From an uncultured Gammaproteobacteria bacterium (GTDB lineage Bacteria; Pseudomonadota; Gammaproteobacteria; GCA-001735895): a stretch of DNA of 6,136 nt. The notes under the pieces were generated by a model. It had not been told where the DNA came from. It ran no database searches and saw only the letters and a program-made list of their open reading frames with translations. The DNA lies in assembly GCA_937980285.1 (NCBI GenBank), contig CALJQI010000444.1, positions 1 to 6,136 on the forward strand. Direction: 5' to 3'. Below, piece after piece: positions 1 through 5,917 of this stretch. The translations under genes and the position numbers were made by a program. Numbering within the stretch: the first letter of the stretch is position 1; the number at the start of each line of letters is the position of its first letter.

Positions 1-2
1 GC

Positions 3-1265
3 CGGAATCAGCGTAATCAGCGCCAGGCGAAAGATATCGGCGAACCAGAACGGGGTCACGCCGCGAAATATGGTGCTGGTCTTGACATCCTTGAGCACGC
101 CGCTCAAAACGAAGACGTTGAGCCCCACTGGCGGCGTGATCAGGCTGATTTCAGTGACTACCACGACCACGATGCCGAACCAGACCAGGTCGAAACCGAG
201 ACTTTCGACCACCGGGTAGATGATCGGGATCGTCAGCAGCAGCATCGACAGGCTCTCGAAAACGCAGCCGAGCACGATGTATATCAGCAAGATGATAAAG
301 ATCACCGCCATCGGCGGCAGGTCGTAACCGGTGATCAGCCCCAGCAATTGATCGGGCAATCCGGCGCGGTTGACGAAATTGGAAAAGATCAGCGCGCCGA
401 TGACCACCAGGAACAGCCCCGAAGTCGTATGCGCGGTCTCGTAGAGCACCTCGAAACCGCTCTTCAGCGTCAGTGAGCGCCGCGCCAATGCGATCACGAA
501 CGCGCCAGCGGCGCCGATGCCGGCGGCCTCGGTAGGGGTGAACACGCCACCGTAAATACCGCCCATGACGATTCCGAACAGCAGCAGGATACCCCAAACG
601 CCCTTCAGCGACTGCAAACGCTCGCGTCCGCTGACGCGCTCGCCGCGCGGTCCGCTTTCGGGTTTGCGCCACACTGTCCAGGAAACCGCGCATAAATAGA
701 GCCCGACGCCGAGCAGGCCCGGCAGAAAACCGGCCGCGAACAGTTCGCGGATGCTTTGCTCGGACATAATGCCGTATATCACGAGAATTACACTCGGCGG
801 AATCAGGATACCGAGCGTGCCGCCGGCCGCGATCGAGGCCGCGGCCAGCGAATCGCTGTAGCCGTACTTGCGCATCGACGGCATCGACACCTTGGCCATG
901 GTCGCCGCGGTTGCCAGGCTCGAGCCGCAGATCGCGGAAAAACCGCCGCAGGCGACCACCGTCGCCATCGACAGGCCGCCGCGCAGGTGGCCGAGGAACG
1001 AGTATGAAGCCTTGTAGAGTTCCTGCGACAGCCCGGCGCGCGTGACCAGGTTGCCCATCAGGATGAACAGCGGGATCACCGACAGGCCATAGTCCTGCGA
1101 GGTATTGATGACGCGGCGCGCCGACATCGACATCGCCGCCACCACGTTATAATCGTTCAGGTAGAGAAAGCCGAAAAAGCCGACGAATCCCATCGCGAAC
1201 GCGATCGGCACGCGCAAAAAAATCAATAGCAGCAGGCAGGCAAAGCCAGCGATGGAAACGGTCAT
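3..1265 (-). CDS. dctM: TRAP transporter large permease subunit DctM (3' end cut by window edge)
   Basis: This is the large membrane subunit of a TRAP transporter, which drives sodium- or proton-coupled uptake of the solute delivered by the DctP receptor. The frame is open for 421 codons from ATG at 1265 to the window edge. Family members are usually about 425-435 residues, so only a few C-terminal residues are missing. Hydrophobic helices run throughout. Family signatures are LGILIPPSVILVIYG (about 151-165), FTPTEAAGIGA (242-252) and EISLITPPVGLNVFVL (372-387). A hydrophilic loop at about 200-222 (KPESGPRGERVSGRERLQ) breaks the hydrophobic pattern. The start lies 9 bases after the dctQ stop in the same reading frame, with a weak upstream purine stretch (CTGAAG), so translational coupling to dctQ is likely. 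The family call is very secure; the substrate is unknown. Confidence 0.96.
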   Translation of the reverse strand, partial: MTVSIAGFACLLLLIFLRVPIAFAMGFVGFFGFLYLNDYNVVAAMSMSARRVINTSQDYGLSVIPLFILMGNLVTRAGLSQELYKASYSFLGHLRGGLSMATVVACGGFSAICGSSLATAATMAKVSMPSMRKYGYSDSLAAASIAAGGTLGILIPPSVILVIYGIMSEQSIRELFAAGFLPGLLGVGLYLCAVSWTVWRKPESGPRGERVSGRERLQSLKGVWGILLLFGIVMGGIYGGVFTPTEAAGIGAAGAFVIALARRSLTLKSGFEVLYETAHTTSGLFLVVIGALIFSNFVNRAGLPDQLLGLITGYDLPPMAVIFIILLIYIVLGCVFESLSMLLLTIPIIYPVVESLGFDLVWFGIVVVVVTEISLITPPVGLNVFVLSGVLKDVKTSTIFRGVTPFWFADIFRLALITLIP

Positions 1266-1274
1266 GACAAGACT

Positions 1275-1802
1275 TCAGGTATAGGGAACCGGGTGCGCCG
1301 GTTCGCGGTATTCGACGATCGCGCGCACGACGCCGAGCGTCACCACCGCGAGCGCGGTGATCCAGCACATGACGGCGATGAAAATCATCATCCAGCCTAG
1401 CGGAATCTCGAGGTACTCGGTGACTTCGCCATAGCTCAGCGAGCGCTGGCCGAGCACGTAGATGCGCTGCGCCAGGAACACCAGCGCGACCGAGATCAAC
1501 AGGTTGATCACGATCGTGCGAATCATGTGAATCCGCCGCGAAAAGAAATGATCGAGGATATCGACGACGACGTGATCGTTACGCCAGGAGACGATCGGAA
1601 ATACCGAAAAGATGACGATACCGACCGCGATTTCGGTCAGCTCGGTGGAACCGGTCAACGGATTGTTGAACAGGTAACGGCCGAACACGTCGACGCAGGT
1701 AATCAGCATCAACGCCAGCAGGGTCACCGCACCCACGCCATGTAAAAAAAGGACCAACCATCTGATTGGTCCTTTTTCCGTTTTTATCGCCAGATGAGGC
1801 AA
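1275..1802 (-). CDS. dctQ: TRAP transporter small permease subunit DctQ
   Basis: This is the small membrane subunit of the TRAP transporter, which pairs with DctM. The 175-residue length is normal for the family. Four hydrophobic helices are visible at about 15-38, 53-72, 94-113 and 132-160. The DctQ signature DVFGRYLFNNPLTGSTELTE spans 38-57, followed by SWRNDHVVVD (72-81) and the SYGEVTEYLEIPLGW region (123-137). The first usable start is TTG at 1802, because a TAG lies two codons upstream in frame. It has an AAGGG ribosome site at 1810-1814 with a 7-base gap; this site overlaps the dctP stop codon, which suggests coupling to dctP. A terminator-shaped hairpin lies in codons 9-20. A later start at TTG codon 16 (1757), just after or inside the hairpin, cannot be excluded and would make the hairpin largely leader sequence. 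Confidence 0.93.
   Translation of the reverse strand: MPHLAIKTEKGPIRWLVLFLHGVGAVTLLALMLITCVDVFGRYLFNNPLTGSTELTEIAVGIVIFSVFPIVSWRNDHVVVDILDHFFSRRIHMIRTIVINLLISVALVFLAQRIYVLGQRSLSYGEVTEYLEIPLGWMMIFIAVMCWITALAVVTLGVVRAIVEYREPAHPVPYT
1744..1777 (-). terminator. Intrinsic-terminator-like hairpin in the 5' end of dctQ
   Basis: Reading the minus strand, AAAAAGGACCAA (1777-1766) is followed by the loop TCAGATGG (1765-1758) and the exact complement TTGGTCCTTTTT (1757-1746), with the T run continuing to 1744. This gives a perfect 12-bp stem and a run of seven T residues in the sense direction, the textbook shape of a rho-independent terminator. On the plus strand it also ends in a T run, so it could act both ways. 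It lies about 25 bases inside dctQ if the TTG at 1802 is the start. By inference it is an attenuator or partial terminator that lets dctP transcripts outnumber dctQM transcripts. Translation of dctQ would tend to melt it. Confidence 0.7.
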
Positions 1803-1812
1803 GCGCTAGCCC

Positions 1813-2829
1813 TTACTGGTAGGAGCGAGCGATTTCACGCAATTCCATCAGCGCTTTCTTGGCATCGACGTTGCGATCCTTGACCGATTCCAGCCACTCG
1901 TCTTCCATGTCTCCGGTCATGGCTTCGAACTCCTTCAATACCGAGGCCGGCGCTTCCATGATGGTGTTTCCGGAAGCCTTTGCATCGGCTTCGCCGACCT
2001 TGACGTCTTCACCCCAGTAGCGACCGGCCAGCGCCGACAGCTTTTCGCCGGAGACCGACAGTACCGCGGTGCGGTCCTGTGCGCTCAACGAGTCGAGAAA
2101 ATCCTTGTTGAGGAAAACGCCGAAGCTGCCGAGGTACATGCCGGTGGGGAACTTCATCGTGAACGGCGCGACCTCTTTCAGGCGCAGCGTGCGCTTTTCG
2201 CCCATTGGCATGAATACGCCGTCGGCCACGCCCTGCGACAGGATTTCGTACACCTTGGAACCTGGCGCGGCCACGCCCTTGACGCCCATACGGTTGGCGA
2301 TGTCGGTTTGCACGCCGCCGCCGATGCGGATTTTCTTGCCGTCCATTTCCTTCAGGCTCGCGATCGGCTCGCGCAGGTGAATCTGGCCCGGACCATGGGT
2401 AAACAGCGCGCCGAGGATAATGCCCTTGTGCTCGCCGGCCTTGTGCAGGTATTTCTTGTTGATGCGCCAGTGCGCGACCGAGGCCGCTTCGGCGCCGGCG
2501 CCGAGACCGGGTAATTCAACGATCTTGGTCAGTTTGAAACGGCCCGGGAAATAGCCGTGGAAAGTCCACGCGGCGTCGAATACGCCGTCCTGGACGTTAC
2601 CCAGCATGGCTTTCGGATGACCGCCGGGGTATTCGATCTTCAGCGTTACTCGGCCCTCGGTGGCCTCGCTGATCCACTTGCCCCAGGTCGGCAGCACGTC
2701 CTTGTTCATGGTGTGCTTGGGCGGTAACCAGGATCCGACCCGCATGACCTTTTCGGCGGAGGCCTGTCCAGGCAGCATGACCGCGCCCAGGGCCAGGATC
2801 ATGGTGAAAAATTTGGCTAGGTATTTCAT
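1813..2829 (-). CDS. dctP: TRAP transporter periplasmic solute-binding protein DctP
   Basis: This is the extracytoplasmic solute receptor of the TRAP transporter, which captures a solute (usually an organic acid) and hands it to DctQM. The 338 residues match the family length. Residues 1-25 form a Sec signal peptide: Lys near the N-terminus, the hydrophobic stretch FFTMILALGAVMLP, then an AxA cleavage site (ASA|EK). The mature protein starts with EKVMRVGSWLPPKH, has the EYPGGHPKAMLGNVQDGVFDAAW region (66-88) and carries SLKEMDGKKIRIGGG (158-172). Arg168 there matches the position of the arginine that binds the ligand carboxylate in characterised DctP proteins such as SiaP. The ATG at 2829 has a GAGGAG ribosome site 10 bases upstream. 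It is first in the TRAP operon and its stop overlaps the dctQ ribosome site. The ligand cannot be told from the sequence. Confidence 0.96.
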   Translation of the reverse strand: MKYLAKFFTMILALGAVMLPGQASAEKVMRVGSWLPPKHTMNKDVLPTWGKWISEATEGRVTLKIEYPGGHPKAMLGNVQDGVFDAAWTFHGYFPGRFKLTKIVELPGLGAGAEAASVAHWRINKKYLHKAGEHKGIILGALFTHGPGQIHLREPIASLKEMDGKKIRIGGGVQTDIANRMGVKGVAAPGSKVYEILSQGVADGVFMPMGEKRTLRLKEVAPFTMKFPTGMYLGSFGVFLNKDFLDSLSAQDRTAVLSVSGEKLSALAGRYWGEDVKVGEADAKASGNTIMEAPASVLKEFEAMTGDMEDEWLESVKDRNVDAKKALMELREIARSYQ

Positions 2830-2839
2830 AGGTTTAAAG

Positions 2840-2845
2840 CTCCTC
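2840..2845 (-). promoter_or_regulatory. Ribosome binding site of dctP
   Basis: The minus strand reads GAGGAG 10 bases before the ATG of dctP at 2829. It is the strongest Shine-Dalgarno match in the window, fitting the high expression normally needed for a periplasmic receptor, and it supports the chosen start directly in front of the signal peptide. Confidence 0.7.
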
Positions 2846-2912
2846 GGTTAATTTAGTATCGATCGTCATTATTATGCGAAAGCAGCAACTTCATTCGACC
2901 GATATCAGGTTT

Positions 2913-2974
2913 CTATGTGTGAAACAATAAAATATGATACACATATGAACATTTTATTCAATAATATTGTATCA
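2913..2974 (-). promoter_or_regulatory. Putative dctPQM promoter with overlapping operator-like inverted repeats
   Basis: The 171 bases between the decarboxylase and dctP are much richer in A and T than the genes around them. On the minus strand TTGAAT (2961-2956) and TATCAT (2939-2934), 16 bases apart, form a moderate sigma70-type -35/-10 pair. Several inverted repeats overlap them: ATATG-ATACA-CATAT (2932-2946), TATGTGT (2914-2920) with ACACATA (2939-2945), TGATACA (2935-2941) with TGTATCA (2968-2974), and AATAAAAT (2926-2933) with ATTTTATT (2951-2958). By inference these are binding sites for a regulator of the TRAP operon. The regulator is not in the window. A-T richness makes some of these repeats expected by chance. 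Confidence 0.4.
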
Positions 2975-3000
2975 AATTAAGATTGCGATTATATGCCTCT

Positions 3001-4533
3001 TCAACCGTTCGAAACGTCCTGACAGGCCGCTTCGGGCCGATCATAACACCGATTGCCCGCGCTGGCCTGTTCCGCGGCCAGGGCATCACCCGTCCTGAGC
3101 ACCGCCTGCAGCAAGCCGTCGACCTGCGGCTTTTCCGCCAGCGCGCCGATGAAACAGGGGCGCAGCGCCAGTTGACCGTTAACCCGGGTGGTGCTCGGCA
3201 TGTAGACGTTTTCCCGCACCAGGCGACGGTGCAGCCGCTGATTGAACCGGTCGAGATCACCCACCTGCGGCGCGACGTAGCGAAAGCAGCAAACCGACAG
3301 TGTAGGTTCGAGCAACAATTCCAGCTTCGGGTGCCGCTTGCAGAACTGCGCAAGCTCGCGCGCCATGTCGTTATGGCGCCTGACTCGGGCGCGCATGCCG
3401 GCGGCGCCGATCTCGCGGATCAGCGCCCACACCACGATGCCGCGGCAGGGCGCGCTGAGCTCGACGCCGTAGTCGAAATAGGGGATGCCTAAGCTGTCCA
3501 GCGAATGTTCGATACTGGCGTCGATTTCGCCGCTTTGCTCGATCGAGCCCTGGAGATAATCGGACGGCTCCTGGGTAAAGGCGCGCTCCAGCAAATCGCG
3601 GTCGCGCACGAAAGTCGCGGCGACGCCGACCGAGGCACCCAGCCACTTGTGCGGGTCGACGATAATCGAATCGACCATTTCCAGTCCGCGGTAAAGGTGG
3701 GCAAGGCGTTCGTCGAGCACGCCAGGCAGACCATAGGCGCCGTCGACGTGCAGCCAGATATCGAATTCGCGCGCAATCTGCGCGATCGACTCCAGCGGAT
3801 CGATAGCGCCGGTATTGGTGGTGCCCGCGTTGGCGACGATGGCCATCGGCAAAATGTCGTCCTGCAGGTCGTTTTCTATGGCGGCGCGCAGCGCGTCGAC
3901 CCGCATGCGTCCCTGATCGTCGCAGGCGATCGGTTTGATCGCACGGCGGCCGATGCCGAGAACGCCGCCGGAGCGCTGGATGGTGTGGTGGCATTCGGCG
4001 CTGGCATAAACGCGGACCGCGCGATCGACGCCGTCACGCGCCGGGTCGCGACCCAGTTTTTCGAAGGCGGACTGCCGCGCGGCGCCGAGCGCGACCAGGT
4101 TGGCGACCGAGCCGCCGCTGCTGTATACGCCTTTCATGCCGTCGAGGCCAAACAATTGCGCCAGCCAGTCGAGTGACATTTCCTCGATAAAGTTGAAGGC
4201 CGTCAGCAGGTAGCGCTGCGGAGAAGCGATATTGGCGGCTGTGGTAGCCAGCGTCGACGCCGTGGTCGCGCTGGTGGTGATATAGGACGTGAATCCCGGT
4301 CTCGGCACGGGCGATCCGTTCGGTATTACGGTCTCTACCAGTTCGCGGGTAACCGCGTCGATACCGACGCCTTCCTCGGGCAGCGGCATATCCAGCCTGG
4401 ATTGCCAATGTTCCCGGTTCGCCCAGGCATCGGCATGTTCGAATTTCAGATACTCGTCCAGGCCGGCGCCGATTTGCGCCAGCAGCGACTGCAAATCACC
4501 GGTTTCGGCTTTTTCCTGTTTGGTGGAATTCAT
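3001..4533 (-). CDS. PLP-dependent decarboxylase, group II (aromatic amino acid/glutamate decarboxylase superfamily)
   Basis: This is a cytoplasmic fold-type I pyridoxal-phosphate enzyme that most likely removes the alpha-carboxyl group of an amino acid. The 510 residues compare with about 470-500 for relatives; roughly 30 residues after position 480 form a poorly conserved hydrophilic tail. Visible motifs are SSGGSVANLVAL (138-149, cofactor phosphate region), ECHHTIQRSG (180-189) with His182 as the probable cofactor-stacking histidine, NAGTTNTGAIDPL (235-247), HVDGAYG (262-268) with Asp264 for the pyridine nitrogen, and DPHKWLG (293-299) with Lys297 as the Schiff-base lysine. All key catalytic residues are present, so the enzyme should be active. 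ATG at 4533 has a GAAGG ribosome site about 11 bases upstream. It precedes dctP on the same strand by 171 bases, so a joint role with the transporter is possible. Aromatic amino acids, glutamate and diaminobutyrate are all conceivable substrates and are not separable by eye. Confidence 0.93.
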   Translation of the reverse strand: MNSTKQEKAETGDLQSLLAQIGAGLDEYLKFEHADAWANREHWQSRLDMPLPEEGVGIDAVTRELVETVIPNGSPVPRPGFTSYITTSATTASTLATTAANIASPQRYLLTAFNFIEEMSLDWLAQLFGLDGMKGVYSSGGSVANLVALGAARQSAFEKLGRDPARDGVDRAVRVYASAECHHTIQRSGGVLGIGRRAIKPIACDDQGRMRVDALRAAIENDLQDDILPMAIVANAGTTNTGAIDPLESIAQIAREFDIWLHVDGAYGLPGVLDERLAHLYRGLEMVDSIIVDPHKWLGASVGVAATFVRDRDLLERAFTQEPSDYLQGSIEQSGEIDASIEHSLDSLGIPYFDYGVELSAPCRGIVVWALIREIGAAGMRARVRRHNDMARELAQFCKRHPKLELLLEPTLSVCCFRYVAPQVGDLDRFNQRLHRRLVRENVYMPSTTRVNGQLALRPCFIGALAEKPQVDGLLQAVLRTGDALAAEQASAGNRCYDRPEAACQDVSNG

Positions 4534-4823
4534 TGTTATTCTGGCCTTCAGTTATTTTCTTCTCGTTGCCGCCCGAGGACGCTGATTCGCGGTTTAAAGT
4601 TCCAGCGCAGCGCTTAAACAGGTCCATAGAGTAAGTGTCTGACCGGGTGAAACCTTGATCCAGCGCAATTGAGCGCAATCGATATCGCCGATCAATAATC
4701 CGCGCAAACAGCGCATTGGCAGAATAAATTATTTTCGATCCGCAGCCATTGATTGCCCTAAAGCAGAGGCCGGTTTAACGGCCCAGGGATAAAGACAAAC
4801 GACTTTCCCGAATGCGGGCTTTG
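4534..4823 (-). other. Non-coding region upstream of the decarboxylase gene
   Basis: No credible gene is seen here; the short open frames have no recognisable protein character. It should hold the decarboxylase promoter and leader, but no -35/-10 pair stands out. Visible structure: GTTTAA (4592-4597) mirrored by TTAAAC (4614-4619), enclosing AGCGC-A-GCGCT (4604-4614); a tandem 8-base repeat AGCGCAAT (4662-4669 and 4672-4679), exactly one helical turn apart; and a small GGCCG/CGGCC hairpin (4768-4783). Any could be regulatory, but none matches a named regulator site. Confidence 0.5.
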
Positions 4824-4898
4824 TTATCGAATAGCGGGTTTGAAGCGCAGGCGAAACTCGGCGCCCGGTTCGCGATAGAGCAGGTAGACCCCGGCCTA
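4824..4898 (-). pseudogene. Decayed 3' fragment of a sensor histidine kinase gene
   Basis: On the minus strand this reads AGVYLLYREPGAEFRLRF, then KPAIR and a TAA stop (4826-4824). It lines up with the tail of the intact kinase at the window end (AEVDVVNCEPGAEFRLRF, then IQAT and stop). Bases 4841-4873 are identical to 5949-5981 (33 of 33). The next 24 bases toward the gene interior (4874-4897) match at 16 positions, after which similarity fades. An in-frame TAG occurs just upstream of the AGV residues, and none of the kinase nucleotide-binding motifs are present, so it cannot encode a working domain. It is best read as the remnant of a related kinase gene or of a duplication of the neighbouring kinase tail. 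It lies about 40 bases beyond the lipoprotein stop codon. Confidence 0.72.
4841..4873. repeat. 33-bp direct repeat, copy 1 (in kinase remnant)
   Basis: Starting TGAAGCGCAGGCGAAACTCG on the plus strand, this block is identical over 33 bases to 5949-5981 and in the same orientation, 1108 bases away. On the minus strand both copies encode the REPGAEFRLRF-type end of a histidine kinase ATPase domain. A 33-base exact match does not arise by chance in a window this size. Confidence 0.95.
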
Positions 4899-4939
4899 CG
4901 CCTGTGCTGGTAATATGAACAATTTGCTAACAGGCCGCA

Positions 4940-5419
4940 TCAATACCTTTCTTTCTTTTTCCTGCCTTTCGGCGTCTGCTTCTGGTACTCCTGGTACCAT
5001 CGCTGATTTGCTTCACGCTCTTTTCTGCTGCGTTCCACATCCACTCTATAGTTGGGCTCAGACTTGTAAACGCGAACATGCTCATTGTGTCTTAAATAGG
5101 GCTTGTCGGACTCGACCCGAATCCTTACCCGGTTACCGGCGTCGATATGGATGTGCGGCGGTAAAACTCTTGTCTTAATCCATACGCCGCCATCAAGGTA
5201 AAAATAAACACCCGTCGTGAACTGAAAATACACATGCGCGTGGGGGTAGTAATAATAATCGTAGTAATGGGGGTAATAATGACGATGCGATGGTGGCCCG
5301 TAGTAGCCCGGGCCATGGACGCAACCAGTCGAGGTCATGATAGCAGCAAGCAGTACCGAAGCCAGGCCATATAGAGCTGCTAATCGAAGCGCGGGCAGTA
5401 GCAAATATTGGGTAGGCAT
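4940..5419 (-). CDS. Small His/Tyr-rich putative lipoprotein of unknown function
   Basis: I do not recognise a named gene. From ATG at 5419 the product has 159 residues. Residues 1-32 form a lipoprotein-type signal: Arg12, the hydrophobic stretch LAALYGLASVLLAAIM, then TSTGC with Cys33 as the probable lipidation site (Ser at -3 is less common than Leu). The mature part opens with a His/Tyr/Pro-rich stretch (HRHYYPHYYDYYYYPHAH, 45-62), followed by a compact segment VYFQFTTGVYFYLDGGVWIK (63-82) and VLPPHIHIDAGNRVRIRVES, resembling small uncharacterised envelope proteins that I know only as a pattern. The C-terminus (about 120-159) is highly charged and Lys/Arg-rich, ending KGRKKKERY. The frame stays open to TTG at 5509, but the ATG is chosen because the signal peptide begins there; its ribosome site is weak (GAAG only 3 bases upstream, or TGGA further off). 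No partner gene is adjacent. Confidence 0.75.
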   Translation of the reverse strand: MPTQYLLLPALRLAALYGLASVLLAAIMTSTGCVHGPGYYGPPSHRHYYPHYYDYYYYPHAHVYFQFTTGVYFYLDGGVWIKTRVLPPHIHIDAGNRVRIRVESDKPYLRHNEHVRVYKSEPNYRVDVERSRKEREANQRWYQEYQKQTPKGRKKKERY

Positions 5420-5730
5420 TTTCTTCAGATTCCAGGCATCCAGGCAAGTTGGGTTAAACTCTTCCGATGAGGTACCAACGCTCCTTTGGGTTAAAACCAC
5501 GGAGAGCAATGTGTTAGCGATTACTGATCGATCGCGTTATCGCAAACATTTTCCAGAACCTGTATCGAATCACCAGCTGCCTGGGTGAATGTATCGATAC
5601 CGTTTCAGTGGTTCTGGATCGGTTCGATTGTATTGAATACGACGGCATCGCTGATCACGAATAGCCCGTAAAACATCTGCGGAACCCATCGAAATTAACT
5701 TACAACTTAATGCCATTTCACGGCAATGTT

Positions 5731-5744
5731 TTGATCCAGATCAT
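5731..5744. promoter_or_regulatory. FNR/Anr-like binding site
   Basis: TTGAT-CCAG-ATCAT matches the FNR-family consensus TTGAT-N4-ATCAA at 9 of 10 defined positions. It lies 311 bases upstream of the lipoprotein ATG, the only downstream gene on the minus strand before the decarboxylase; no gene is seen downstream on the plus strand. If active, a site centred about 41 bases before a start point would place minus-strand transcription near 5696, where only a weak -10-like CATTAA is seen. A long leader would result, so the target is uncertain. Confidence 0.4.
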
Positions 5745-5805
5745 AGTTACTGCGCTAGCTATTGAGTCCATGCGGAATCTGATCGGGCCATAAGCCGATT
5801 TTAAA

Positions 5806-5819
5806 TGTTGCCGGCAACA
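5806..5819. promoter_or_regulatory. Perfect 14-bp palindrome TGTTGCCGGCAACA
   Basis: The two 7-base halves are exact complements with no spacer. A gapless palindrome suits a dimeric DNA-binding protein better than an RNA terminator. It lies between the kinase tail and the FNR-like box. No named regulator can be assigned. Confidence 0.35.
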
Positions 5820-5917
5820 AGCCAGTAATTGGCTGAAGCGCATCTAAAACCGTAATACATAGAGATACCGCGAAGCACAAAAAATGTCTTCGAACCAGGA
5901 GTCGAACCGGTCCGTCC

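Noticed and set aside
151..693. 180-codon minus-strand open frame within dctM
   Set aside because: Its Arg/Ala/Gly-rich product has no hydrophobic pattern, while the dctM frame carries all the family motifs.
3371..3994. Long 207-codon minus-strand open frame inside the decarboxylase gene
   Set aside because: It is Arg-rich out-of-frame translation of GC-rich coding DNA, fully covered by the decarboxylase with its intact motifs.
3505..4176. 223-codon plus-strand open frame antisense to the decarboxylase
   Set aside because: It mirrors the third codon positions of the decarboxylase, with no ribosome site and no recognisable domain.
4768..4783. GGCCG/CGGCC stem as a terminator
   Set aside because: Only a 5-bp stem with no T run on either strand.
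4915..5178. Plus-strand 87-codon open frame opposite the lipoprotein end
   Set aside because: It has no good ribosome site and no protein character, and most of it is antisense to the lipoprotein gene.
5420..5509. N-terminal extension of the lipoprotein to TTG at 5509
   Set aside because: It would put 30 polar residues in front of a signal peptide that begins at the ATG at 5419; the AAAGGAG at about 5481-5487 has no in-frame start at a suitable distance.
5885..5912. tRNA-like 3' end on the minus strand (GGTTCGACTCC followed by TTCGAAGACA)
   Set aside because: Only 3 of 5 T-stem pairs form, and no matching acceptor, D or anticodon arms are found upstream, where the kinase coding sequence ends. 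At most a remnant; not supported as a tRNA gene.
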